Assembly (NCBI GenBank): GCA_947462335.1
Contig: OX381719.1
Span: 65,140,808 to 65,204,807, forward strand
Direction of reading: 5' to 3'
Origin: Harmothoe impar
Lineage: Eukaryota; Annelida; Polychaeta; Phyllodocida; Polynoidae
DNA length: 64,000 nt
In this document: positions 39,937 to 51,227 of the stretch, piece by piece
How the letters are laid out: each line of letters starts with the position of its first letter
Position numbering within the stretch: the stretch's first letter is position 1
The notes under the pieces: model-generated
Told to the model about the DNA's origin: nothing
Seen by the model: the letters and a program-made list of their open reading frames with translations, nothing else
The model's database searches: none
Position numbers and translations under genes: made by a program

Positions 39937-40480
39937 CTGGAGCACGGCGGGGGGGGTGGGTATCGGGTGTTTATTGTGGAGAGTAGACCCCAATTGAGCA
40001 GTTTTACAGGGGCCTTAGTCAGGGTAGTAGGTGGGTAGGTGGGTAGGGCGGCGTGGTCACCTGATGTTATAAACAGTAAAGACAATTAAACCCCAACATG
40101 GCCCTAGACCCTTAAATTCGACACGGCGATATGGGTCATTTTGGGCCTTAGTGACATGGGACGAGAGGAAAAGATAGCTACTGTAAATTCTCGCGTATAA
40201 GCCTAACTCGCGTATAAGCCAGCACCCCCTAACTTTGACAAATTATATAAGCTGCAGAGGGGGGTCTGAATATTGCGATTTTGGTACTGTAGTATACTAA
40301 TAAAAACTCTCGTATAAGCCGCACCCTATATAGGCATGTCTTGGTATCAAAAGAAAAGCTGAGTCTGACTCGCGTACAAGCCGCGGCTTCTACGCGAGAA
40401 TTTACGGTAGTGACATGGGACATTGAGCATTTCGTAAAATCAACATGGGACATGGGGGGCCCCCATCAAGGGCCCCTCCA
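39192..40480 (+). repeat. Two diverged GACATGG-rich units separated by G-rich DNA
   Basis: TAAATTCGACATGGCGACATGGG near 39226 and its relative near 40115 (ATTCGACACGGCGATATGGG) start two similar units containing TTAGTGACATG and GTGACATGGGACAT. The second unit is interrupted by the TIR element at 40179-40409. Between them, 39540-39960 contains a G-run of about 35 and several shorter ones, a clear G-quadruplex-prone low-complexity stretch. Confidence 0.65.
40179..40409. mobile_element. MITE-like TIR element with internal CGCGTATAAGCC motifs, copy 1
   Basis: The left end TACTGTAAATTCTCGCGTA is mirrored by the right end TACGCGAGAATTTACGGTA: about 25-bp arms with two mismatches. The motif CGTATAAGCC recurs inside. 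It sits in a GATAGTGACATGGG context that is uninterrupted at about 39288-39302, so a near-empty site exists in the window. The flanks suggest a TA or TAG duplication. It has no coding capacity. A second family member lies at 60972-61186. Confidence 0.8.
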
Positions 40481-40899
40481 ACAATATGTTATCAACGTAT
40501 ACCTGATTAAGATAGTCCCTGTACCGTTGCCAATATATCCTTTCCAGAATTCGAGGTGCATTTAATTATAGGTTCATAAGATCTGCTGTACATAACTAAC
40601 TTGTATACAGCAGTGAAAATATAATCTATTACAACTATCTGTTTCAAAAGGAGGAAGAGATATTAAATACAAACTATTAATCCATATTAGAGATAAGGGG
40701 GGGTGGGGGGGGGGGGTAAGCAGAGAGCAGGACGGTACAGCACTGTACTGAAGGAGGAGTGGGTAGAGATAATTAGACATGTGGGCGACTCGCGATCTAT
40801 ATTTGGGGATTAAGGACCACATCTGTACAACAAGCAACAGGGGCAGAATAAGACAGGGCAGAATAAGACAGGGCAGAGCAGGCATAACAAGGCACGACG

Positions 40900-41544
40900 G
40901 GTAGGGGTAAAGAAGAGTTAGGGTAGCCTCAGGATAGGGTAGGACAGGGTAGGGAAGGGTAGGATAGGGAAGGATAGGGTAGGGTAAGGTAGGGTAGGGT
41001 AGGGTAGGGTAGGGTAGGGCAGGGGTAGGGTAGGGTAGGGTAGGGTAGGGTTAGGGTAGGGGTAGGGTAGGGTAGGGTAGGGTAGGGTAGGGTAGGGAAG
41101 GGTAGGGTAGGGTAGGATAGGGTAGGGTAGGGTAGGGTAGGGTAGGGTAGGGTAGGGTAGTGTCTGTAGGGTAGGGTAGGGTAGGGTAGGGTAGGGTAGG
41201 GTAGGGTAGGATAGGGTAGGGTAGGGTAGGATAGGATAGGGTAGGGTAGGGTAGGATAGGGTAGGGTAGGGTAGGGTAGGATAGGGTAGGGTAGCATAGG
41301 ATAGGATAGGGTAGGGTAGGCCATGGTAGGGTAGGGGAGGGGAGAGTCGGGTAGGGTAGGGTAGGGTAGCCTAGGATAGGGTAGGGTAGGGTAGGGTGGG
41401 GTAGGGTAGGTAGGGTAAGGTAAGGTAGGGTAGGGTAGGGTAGAGTAGGGTAGGGTAGGGTAGGGTAGGGTAGGGTAGGGTAGGGTAGGGTAGGGTGAAA
41501 GGAGGGGAGGGGAAAGGAGGGGAGGGGAAAGGAGGGTAGGGTAA
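40900..41544 (+). repeat. (TAGGG)n pentanucleotide array
   Basis: About 600 bp is dominated by TAGGG, with variants TAGGAT, AAGGG and TAGGGG and one TTAGGG near 41050. It grades into GGGGAGGGGAAAGGA repeats near 41497-41530. It differs by one T from the common animal telomere repeat. The apparent proline-rich proteins on the minus strand (TLPYP repeats) are translations of the repeat in an open frame and not genes. Confidence 0.95.
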
Positions 41545-41852
41545 TTGGGCCACTATTTGTGTGTGGAGGGGTGGGTGTTAGGTTTGTTGGTTGTAGTTCT
41601 ATATTTGTCACATAAAGACCAGCTACCGGCTGAACCTGCTCGCCGCACAGTCATACAAAAACCCACCACTGATCTTATCCATTCTTCAAGTAGCCTCTCC
41701 ATTCACATTATTCTAAGACTCTGCCCTAAACTACAACTCATACTGTATGAGCCGGGTAGAAACGGGCAGATGAGGGACTACTTTGTCTACCTCCAAGCCT
41801 CATCACACTCACAAATAGTATCCCTGCACATAATGTAGTAGGATTTTATAAT
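41545..41852. other. Short unique spacer between arrays
   Basis: No gene, splice-like signal or repeat stands out in this stretch. Confidence 0.5.
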
Positions 41853-42765
41853 GAACAGGCAGGTTGGGGCAGAAATACAAGTACTGGTGTGGACAGGCCG
41901 GTTGGGGCAGAGATACAAGAACTGATGTGAACAGGCAGGTTGGGGCAGAGATACAAGTACTGGTGTGGACAGGCAGGTTGGGGCAGAGATACAAGTACTG
42001 ATGTGAACAGGCAGGTTGGGGCAGAGATACAAGTACTGGTGTGGACAGGCCGGTTGGGGCAGAGATACAAGTACTGATGTGAACAGGCAGGTTGGGGCAG
42101 AGATACAAGTACTGATCTGAACAGGCAGGTTGGGGCAGAAATACAAGTACTGGTGTGGACAGGCAGGTTGGGGCAGAGATACAAGTGCTGATGTGAACAG
42201 GCAGGTTGGGGCAGAGATACAAGTGCTGATGTGAACAGGCAGGTTGGGGCAGAGATACAAGTACTGATGCGAACAGGCAGGTTGGGGTAGAGATACAAGT
42301 ACTGATGTGAACAGGCAGGTTGGGGCAGAGATACAAGAACTGATGCGATCAGGCAGGTTGGGGCAGAGATACAACCACTGATATGAACAGGCAGGTTGGG
42401 GCAGAGATACAAGTACTGGTGTGAACAGGCAGGTTGGGGCAGAGATACAAGTACTGGTGTGAACAGGCAGGTTGGGGCAGAGATACAAGTACTGATGTGA
42501 ACAGGCGGGTTGGGGCAGAGATACAAGTACTGATGTGAACAGACAGGCTGGGGCAGAGATACAAGTACTGGTGTGAACAGGCGGGTTGGGGCAGAGATAC
42601 AAGTCCTGATGTGAACAGGCAAGTTGGGACAGAGATACAAGTACTGATATGAACAGACAGGCTGGGGCAGAGATACAAGTACTGGTGTGAACAGGCCGGT
42701 TGGGACAGAAATAAAAGTACTGATGTGAACAGACAGGTTGGGGCAGAGGTAGAATTACTGGTAGG
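41853..42765 (+). repeat. 38-bp minisatellite, about 24 copies
   Basis: The unit starts GAACAGGCAGGTTGGGGCAG and continues AGATACAAGTACTGATGT. Variation is mostly GATGTG/GGTGTG/GATCTG and GCAGG/GCCGG/GCGGG. As 38 is not a multiple of 3, all three minus-strand frames translate to the same 38-residue cycle, and all are open. This explains the long cysteine-rich open frame of 338 codons. I do not regard it as a gene. Confidence 0.95.
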
Positions 42766-42835
42766 AACACTCTTGTAATGGATGAGGTAGAATATTCCAC
42801 CACCCCCTCCCCCTACACACACCCCTTCCTAGGAC

Positions 42836-42903
42836 CCACCTGGCGGTGACCTTGCACACCACCTAGTGGTGACCTTGCACACCACCTAGCGGTGACCTTG
42901 TGA
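42836..42903 (+). repeat. Short tandem repeat, about 28-bp unit, 2-3 copies
   Basis: CACCTGGCGGTGACCTTGCA is followed by near copies beginning CACCTAGTGGTGACCTTG and CACCTAGCGGTGACCTTG. Confidence 0.8.
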
Positions 42904-43399
42904 ATTAGTGGCTGACCTGCAGCAGGCGCTAAGTAGGGGCAGGCGCTGTCAGGTGCATTGTGGGTGCTGCCTTTACTTCCTGTACAGCTGATGACGTCAC
43001 AGAGGGTCACTGAAGGCACCTGGAGTCTATTGTAGCGTAAACCATGTTGTAGGAAAACTTTACTGTAGTCAACCTAGGTTTAGGTCACTCATAAAAATAA
43101 ACTGGTTTCTTATCAACGCGCATCATGCAAATTGTGATTTGGGGAAAACTTTTCTTCTTTTTGTCAGTAATGCAGTAAGCCGGGGCAGTGAGCTAGGAAT
43201 GATTAACAATGTAACACCTTTTGTGGATCACTAGGCTCTCAAATACAGTTATTCACAAAAAGAATTAATTTTTTAATATATTTAACCCCTCAGTGAAATA
43301 AAAAAGATATAATAAAAAAAGCCCTCATCATAATTTTTCACAGCCAGTTCAAGAGAAACAACTTGTTTTTTGAGTGGCCTTAACATGGATTTTTAGCAT

Positions 43400-44040
43400 T
43401 GCCCTCAATGTCTAGCCTCTTCAACCTTGGTGCATGGACTTTTAGCATTCACTGTAAAAAGTTGTTGTTCGTGAACAGCAATATGTGCTGTAACTATACA
43501 GTACTTTAGCTGTAAAAGATAATACAGCAACTTTTGCTGTACACATACAATTCTGTTACTGTAGTTGCAGGTTCGAATCCCATAACCAGCAACCAGAGGG
43601 ATAGAGAGCAGAGAGGTTGGAGGGAGTACCATACTACACAGCTCAAATATGACCTGATCTTTTCAAAAGCCTATTGATGCAGGCTACATATAAGTGATTG
43701 CCCCTCTAGCTCAGTTGGTAGAGCCGTGGGAGATGTAGTCTGAGGGTCAACAGTTCCAGTCCCGGCAGGAAACTCTCACACAAACTACATGGTCATGGTT
43801 CAGGACTATGGATTGGAACCTGGGGGTTCAAATCTCCAAGATGTTGAATATGTGAGCCTTTTTAGAACTCAGGTCTGCGTCTACAGTAGATTCTACTGTA
43901 GGTCTACAGCAGAATTTACTGGAACCAAAGTTGCCCCCAATAGTTGCTGTACAGGAACACTACTTACTTCTAACAGTGTTGGTGGTTTAACTCCGAGCCA
44001 GGGCCTGACTGACCGTGCTATGCCCCTTACCCCCCTGATG
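43400..44040 (+). repeat. tRNA-like/SINE-type composite block
   Basis: Several Pol III internal-promoter-like motifs lie in one orientation: a B box GGTTCGAATCCC near 43570, the A/B pair described at 43700-43770, and another B-box-like GGGTTCAAATCTCC near 43825. The flanks contain frequent TACAGTA/TACTGTA and GCTGTA words. The layout suggests one or more tRNA-derived SINEs, decayed or nested. Ends could not be fixed. Confidence 0.45.
43700..43770 (+). tRNA. tRNA-like sequence (SINE head or tRNA pseudogene)
   Basis: An A box TAGCTCAGTTGGTAGAGC at 43707-43724 is followed by a B-box-like CAGTTCCAGTCCCGG near 43751, at normal tRNA spacing. The 5' GCCCCTCT has no matching 3' acceptor strand, so a functional tRNA is unlikely. 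A tRNA-derived SINE fits better. Confidence 0.5.
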
Positions 44041-44077
44041 CATAGATGCACCACTGATAAATACACTCGCTAGTCTA

Positions 44078-44146
44078 CATTCATGCATCATGGCAGCCTT
44101 TGGGGAATGTATAAACCTCAAAGAGGTGGCATGATGCATGAATGCA
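44078..44146. repeat. Hairpin-forming inverted repeat, copy 1
   Basis: CATTCATGCATCATG is mirrored by CATGATGCATGAATG, with further partial pairing inward and a loop of about 25 bp. A diverged relative lies at about 56634-56698. Confidence 0.65.
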
Positions 44147-44250
44147 GCCCTGATGTAGTAACTGCATCATGAGTGAGTTGGGCTACACTCGAGGTAGGGC
44201 GTAGCCTGTTAAAGCCTGATGCGATCTATTGCTGAAGGAAGCCCACCTAC

Positions 44251-44356
44251 CCGATGGGCACAAAATTCAGTTCAACGTTGAATCAAAATTAATACAACAT
44301 TGAACCAACATCGACAACCAGTTATCTATGTTGGTTCAACGTTCTGTGCCAACTGG
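44251..44356. mobile_element. Small MITE-like element with TTCAACGTTGAA core motifs
   Basis: The left CCGATGGGCACA and right TGTGCCAACTGG are imperfect inverted ends. Inside, GTTCAACGTTGAATC and TTGGTTCAACGTTC repeat the palindromic TTCAACGTTGAA theme. It has no coding capacity. Ends were placed by the inverted match only. Confidence 0.5.
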
Positions 44357-46575
44357 ATGGCAACCCATGGTTAATGCTGCTGCAGCATGGCTGTGGTACA
44401 GAGAAGCTGAAACCTGGAGTCAGTGGCATCAACATGTCTCTGTGTCTTACTGCACAGTTTGCACCAACATGTCTCTGTATTGATCAGTTATTCACAGTCA
44501 TGCTGATAACTCCCTATCCAGGTTGTATGTCACATCAGTTTATCAGATCACATCATTCTTTCTAGGTTGGCAATAGTTTTGAAATAAGTTATGAATTCCA
44601 ACACAAGTACGCCGTAGCAATTTGTAACAAAAGACAAAGTACAAACAGAACCAACACAGCATGGCAGGACGCCGCGTGCAGCCAGGCATGGTGAGGCAGC
44701 CTGCCTTCAGGGTGAACTCAACCGTAACACCAGCCTGGGTACCCAGAGGAGCTGCTCAGAGTAATACCCAAAGGGTGTTAAGATTTCTTAACAATAGGGG
44801 GCTGGTGGGGGATTTTGGGGAGACCAAAAATATTTAGACCCCTCTTGGAGGGGGAACCATAAATAATTAGCCCTTTTTCTTTTAGTTAAAAAGGCAACTT
44901 GTCACTATAGCTTAAAGGGGTCAGACGTTGGACACTTAAAAAATATTTCGTTGAAATTACGAAGAAATAGTGAGAAATTTGACGGTGTATCGCCGTAAGT
45001 GATTTACGGTTAGACACTATAAAACGCATTACTTTCACATTGAACATCTGTAAACCAACACAGTGAAACGATGTTGTTTTCATTTAAGCTGAGACTCTTC
45101 ATGTGACGTCACAGCAGTCCGGTTATCCACTGCCAATGCACAGCGGTTATGCAGCTTAGGCACTGTTAAAGTGGATAACTGTGGGTTAACAGAGAATCAT
45201 CGTATAAAGAGGATGAATCACCATAAACGTACAACAGGAAAGACCCGTAAATTTTACGGGGGAAAGCGAAATACAGTGACCATAAAAAAACTGCAAAAGT
45301 CTGGCATTTATTAATGCCAGTGAATCACCTTAATTTTAAAGGATAATTTTTGCAGTGTAGATTTGAACCCTTTTGAAGGGGGCAAAAGGACTGCCTAGCC
45401 GGGTGAGCCTCCACCCACCTGCTGCACACCAGGCACTATTTAAGCACCTCTCCAGCTGTAAGAGGCTCAGTAAGGCCTTATACAGGTGCCAAAAGGGACG
45501 TGATAAGATGTATGACAGCAATTTAGAGTACCCTGACTCTCCCTCAGGTAACACTGTCACACAAATATAGAGAGGAAATGGAGGAATCTTTCCACTTTTA
45601 GTTTTGAAATTATTGAGAAATGTGAGTTTGTGGGAACTCTGAGAACTCATGATTAATCACTCTTATCACATTTTATAGCCATCAGAATGTCTATTGACAG
45701 CAAAATATCTTCCTGTTCAATCAATCATTTGAATATAGAGGCAAATTATATAGGCCTAATGTGACTATAATAAATAAAAAATAAAAAAGATAATTTCCAG
45801 ATCAAATTGTTATAATGATAAACATCCTTTGTATAATTCATTGTGTCCCAGTGGTACAGAAAACCCACCTGCATCAGAACCTGCGCCAGCCGCGATTTAA
45901 CTCGATATGACGGGATATCCGCATCAGCCAAAATACACCCTGAAATATTAAAACGTGTAAAACTAACCAAAACCGACTGTTGCCTTTGAAACCCGACCCT
46001 TCCCCATTAACAACTTGAGCGGGTCTCGAGGCCGATCCAAGATGGCTGCTTGTTCACTGTGTGCGCCAATTACCAAAACAAAAGAAAAAAGTAATTCACG
46101 ACGTCGAGTGATAATAGGGGGCGGTGAATGATGAACACAGGGGATAGTGTGTGAGTGTGAGTGTGTGTGTGTGTGGGGGGGGGGTGTTGGTGAGTGGGGG
46201 TGGGTGGGGTCGGGTGTGCGTTGGTGGGGGGGGGGGGGCAGGGATTGCTAAGGACAGTGTCTTAAAGTTAACTGGTTAGTCTAACCTGTGTTAGGTGGCT
46301 GTGTGCCTTCTCCATAGTTACCACCTGTCATAACCTCTACAGGCAGGCTCACTACTCTACAAATATACTTCTCAATTCATTTGTTAAGTTTCCTACTGAA
46401 TCTATACTGTTATACATAGTGTATATAACAAGGACTTTATTACTATCATACACTAACACTTAGACCATCATAACTAGGAGTGGATAAGACTTGTACATTA
46501 TGATAAATAACTCTGTGCTGTCTTTACATCATCCTACTCCGCCATCACTATTCACACACTTAAACCTAGATTTGT
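44357..46575. other. Unique sequence with possible decayed mobile fragments; no gene called
   Basis: TTAAAGGGGTCAGACGTTGG near 44914 resembles one end of a TTAAAG-type MITE, but I see no matching right end by about 45350. The minus strand near 45400-45360 has a weak tRNA-like A box (GGCTCACCCGG) and B box (GGTTCAAATCT), possibly a SINE remnant. A 65-codon frame at 45373-45570 starts at TTG, lacks an ATG start and is not called. (TG)n and G runs occupy about 46150-46240. Confidence 0.4.
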
Positions 46576-48777
46576 TCTTCACAGTTATAGCTTTATATTA
46601 CTTCAATATAATTATGCACAACTTGTTATGTATTCAAATCATCATAACTAGGCCTACATTTAGCTTGGACATCATAATGTTTGGTTTTATTCATAACAGT
46701 TCCCAACTATGATGCTGAAAAAATATGTATCAAATCATTTTGATTATGCTTGCATCATTTTATGGATGTCTATCACAGTTGTTCACCTTTGTGTGTCATC
46801 ATGATGACTAGGCCTGTATTAGGCTTACATCATGATAACTAGGCAGGTATTGTACATCATGATAACTAGGTCTGTATTAGGCTTGTACTTCATGATAACT
46901 AGGCCTGTACTAGGCTTGTGTATCATGATAACTGTATGTACATCACAATTCTTTACCATTCCTGTGTTATCATGATAACTAGGCCTGTATTAGGCTTGTA
47001 CATCACGATGACTAGGCCTGTATTGGGCTTGTATATAATTAGGCCTGTATTAGGCTTGTACATGATAATAGCTAGGTCTGTATTAGGCTTATACATCATG
47101 AGAACAGTATGTACTAACAGTTATTCACTGTTCCTGTATTGTCCTGATAACTAGGCCTGTATTAGGCTTGTAGATCATGATAAAAAGGCCTGTACTAGGC
47201 TTGTAGATCATGATAAGTAAGCCTGTATGAGGCTGTGCGTGCTAACAGTGATTCACTAGGCTTCTACTAGGCTTGTACATCACGATGACTAGGCCTGTAT
47301 TAGGCTTGTATATTATAATGACTAGGTCTGTATTAGGCTTGTATATTATAATGACTAGGCCTGTATTAGGCTTGTACATCATGATAACTAGGCCTGTATT
47401 AGGCTTGTATATTATGGTAACTAGGTCTGTATTAGGCTTATACATCATGAGAACAGTATGTACTAACAGTTATTCACTGTTCCTGTATTATCCTGATAAC
47501 TAGGCCTGTATTAGGCTGTACATCATGATATCTAGGCCTGTATTAGGCTGTACATCATGATGACTAGGCCTGTATTAGGCTTGTACATCATGATAACTAG
47601 GCCTACATTAGGCTTGTACATCATGATGACTAGGCCTACATTAGGCTGTACATCATGATGACTAGGCCTACATTAGGCTGTACATCATGATAACTAGGCC
47701 TACATTAGGCTTGTACATCATGATGACTAGGCCTACATTAGGCTGTACATCATGATGACTAGACCTGTATTAGGCTTGTACATCATGATAACTAGGCCTA
47801 CATTAGGCTTGTACATCATGATGACTCGACATTAGGCTGTACATCATGATGACTAGGCCTGTATTAGGCTGTACATCATGATAACTAGGCCTACATTAGG
47901 CTGTACATCATGATAACTAGGCCTGTACTAGGCTTGTACATCATGATAACTAGGCCTACATTAGGCTTGTACATCATGATAACTAGGCCTACATTAGGCT
48001 GTACATCATGATAACTAGGCCTGTATTAGGCTGTACATCATGATAACTAGGCCTGTACTAGGCTTGTACATCATGATAACTAGGCCTGTACTAGGCTTTA
48101 CATCATGATAACTAGGCCTGTACTAGGCTTGTAGATCATGATAAATAGGCCTGTATTAGGCTTGTACATCATGATAACTAGGTCTGTACTAGGCTTGTGT
48201 ATCATGATAACTAGGCCTACATTAGGCTTGTACATCATGATAACTAGGCCTACATTAGGCTTGTACATCATGATAACTAGGCCTGTATTAGGCTGTACAT
48301 GAGGATAACTAGGCCGGTATTAGGCTTATACATCATCATGACTACCACTGTATTAGGTTAATACATCATTAGAACAGTATGTACTAACAGTTATTCACTG
48401 TTTCTGTATTATCCTGATAACTAGGCCTGTATTAGGCTTGTACTTCATGATAACTAGGCCTGTATTAGGCTTGTGTATTATGATAACTAGGCCTGTATTA
48501 GGCTGTACATCATGATAACTAGGCCTGTATAAGGCTGTACTTCATAATAACTAGGCCTGCATTAGGCTTGTCCATAACTGTTATTCACCGTTATCATGAT
48601 AGCAGGGATCTGGCTGCCTGTAGTGCCCTACCCTGTACAACCCGCTGGTGGCCGGAGCGGGCTGCCACAGTGTATAAATAGACACCTATTTCTTAAATTG
48701 GACATGAAGGAGGGGAGGAGGTAAAATTAGAGGGAATTAATGCTTCACACTGACAGGAGGTTCACAGGACACAGGAG
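46576..48777 (+). repeat. Minisatellite block, tandem copy 1 (32/33-bp unit)
   Basis: The block opens with about 220 bp of mostly unique DNA (TCACAGTTATAGCTTTATAT onward). It continues with dozens of CTAGGCCTGTATTAGGCTTG-type units that include TACATCATGATAA. It closes with a unique island at about 48600-48777 (CCCGCTGGTGGCCGGAGCGG). Small open frames (MTRPVLGLYI repeats) are translations of the 33-bp variant and not genes. Confidence 0.9.
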
Positions 48778-51227
48778 TCTTCACAGTTATAGCTTTATAT
48801 TACTTCAATATAATTATGCACAACTTGTTATGTATTCAAATCATCATAACTAGGCCTACATTTAGCTTGGACATCATAATGTTTGGTTTTATTCATAACA
48901 GTTCCCAACTATGATGCTGAAAAAATATGTATCAAATCATTTTGATTATGCTTGCATCATTTTATGGATGTCTATCACAGTTGTTCACCTTTGTGTGTCA
49001 TCATGATGACTAGGCCTGTATTAGGCTTACATCATGATAACTAGGCAGGTATTGTACATCATGATAACTAGGTCTGTATTAGGCTTGTACATCATGATGA
49101 CTAGGCCTGTATTGGGCTTGTATATAATTAGGCCTGTATTAGGCTTGTACATGATAATAGCTAGGTCTGTATTAGGCTTATACATCATGAGAACAGTATG
49201 TACTAACAGTTATTCACTGTTCCTGTATTGTCCTGATAACTAGGCCTGTATTAGGCTTGTAGATCATGATAAAAAGGCCTGTACTAGGCTTGTAGATCAT
49301 GATAAGTAAGCCTGTATGAGGCTGTGCGTGCTAACAGTGATTCACTAGGCTTCTACTAGGCTTGTACATCACGATGACTAGGCCTGTATTAGGCTTGTAT
49401 ATTATAATGACTAGGTCTGTATTAGGCTTGTATATTATAATGACTAGGCCTGTATTAGGCTTGTACATCATGATAACTAGGCCTGTATTAGGCTTGTATA
49501 TTATGGTAACTAGGTCTGTATTAGGCTTATACATCATGAGAACAGTATGTACTAACAGTTATTCACTGTTCCTGTATTATCCTGATAACTAGGCCTGTAT
49601 TAGGCTGTACATCATGATATCTAGGCCTGTATTAGGCTGTACATCATGATGACTAGGCCTGTATTAGGCTTGTACATCATGATAACTAGGCCTACATTAG
49701 GCTTGTACATCATGATGACTAGGCCTACATTAGGCTGTACATCATGATGACTAGGCCTACATTAGGCTGTACATCATGATAACTAGGCCTACATTAGGCT
49801 TGTACATCATGATGACTAGGCCTACATTAGGCTGTACATCATGATGACTAGACCTGTATTAGGCTTGTACATCATGATAACTAGGCCTACATTAGGCTTG
49901 TACATCATGATGACTCGACATTAGGCTGTACATCATGATGACTAGGCCTGTATTAGGCTGTACATCATGATAACTAGGCCTGTATTAGGCTTGTACATCA
50001 TGATAACTAGGCCTGTATTAGGCTTGTACATCATGATAACTAGGCCTGTATTAGGCTTGTACATCATGATAACTAGGCCTGTATTAGGCTTGTACATCAT
50101 GATAACTAGGCCTACATTAGGCTGTACATCATGATAACTAGGCCTGTACTAGGCTTGTACATCATGATAACTAGGCCTACATTAGGCTTGTACATCATGA
50201 TAACTAGGCCTGTATTAGGCTGTACATCATGATAACTAGGCCTGTACTAGGCTTGTACATCATGATAACTAGGCCTGTACTAGGCTTTACATCATGATAA
50301 CTAGGCCTGTACTAGGCTTGTAGATCATGATAAATAGGCCTGTATTAGGCTTGTACATCATGATAACTAGGTCTGTACTAGGCTTGTGTATCATGATAAC
50401 TAGGCCTACATTAGGCTTGTACATCATGATAACTAGGCCTACATTAGGCTGTACATCATGATAACTAGGCCTGTATTAGGCTGTACATCATGATAACTAG
50501 GCCTGTACTAGGCTTGTACATCATGATAACTAGGCCTGTACTAGGCTTTACATCATGATAACTAGGCCTGTACTAGGCTTGTAGATCATGATAAATAGGC
50601 CTGTATTAGGCTTGTACATCATGATAACTAGGTCTGTACTAGGCTTGTGTATCATGATAACTAGGCCTACATTAGGCTTGTACATCATGATAACTAGGCC
50701 TACATTAGGCTTGTACATCATGATAACTAGGCCTGTATTAGGCTGTACATGAGGATAACTAGGCCGGTATTAGGCTTATACATCATCATGACTACCACTG
50801 TATTAGGTTAATACATCATTAGAACAGTATGTACTAACAGTTATTCACTGTTTCTGTATTATCCTGATAACTAGGCCTGTATTAGGCTTGTACTTCATGA
50901 TAACTAGGCCTGTATTAGGCTTGTGTATTATGATAACTAGGCCTGTATTAGGCTGTACATCATGATAACTAGGCCTGTATAAGGCTGTACTTCATAATAA
51001 CTAGGCCTGCATTAGGCTTGTCCATAACTGTTATTCACCGTTATCATGATAGCAGGGATCTGGCTGCCTGTAGTGCCCTACCCTGTACAACCCGCTGGTG
51101 GCCGGAGCGGGCTGCCACAGTGTATAAATAGACACCTATTTCTTAAATTGGACATGAAGGAGGGGAGGAGGTAAAATTAGAGGGAATTAATGCTTCACAC
51201 TGACAGGAGGTTCACAGGACACAGGAG
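48778..51227 (+). repeat. Minisatellite block, tandem copy 2, nearly identical to copy 1
   Basis: This copy begins at the same TCTTCACAGTTATAG and ends at the same GGACACAGGAG as copy 1, with the unique island repeated at an offset of 2450 bp. Differences are a missing stretch of about 110 bp near 49091 and net gain of minisatellite units near 50000-50600. Such identity in non-coding DNA implies a very recent duplication or an assembly artefact. Confidence 0.9.

Noticed and set aside
40929..41611. Long TLPYP-repeat open frames on the minus strand
   Set aside because: These are translations of the (TAGGG)n array.
41787..42803. 338-codon cysteine/proline-rich open frame on the minus strand
   Set aside because: It is a translation of the 38-bp minisatellite. 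The same residue cycle appears in all three minus frames and no start, domain or splice evidence exists.
43700..43770. Functional tRNA gene
   Set aside because: A and B boxes are present, but the acceptor strands do not pair, so a SINE or pseudogene is more likely.
45357..45546. Exon with TTTTTGCAG acceptor and CTCAG|GTAAC donor
   Set aside because: All three frames contain a stop between the two signals if read from the acceptor, so it cannot be an internal coding exon.
46918..49592. MTRPVLGLYI-repeat and YKPNTGLV-repeat open frames on both strands
   Set aside because: These are translations of the 33-bp minisatellite variant, equally open on opposite strands.
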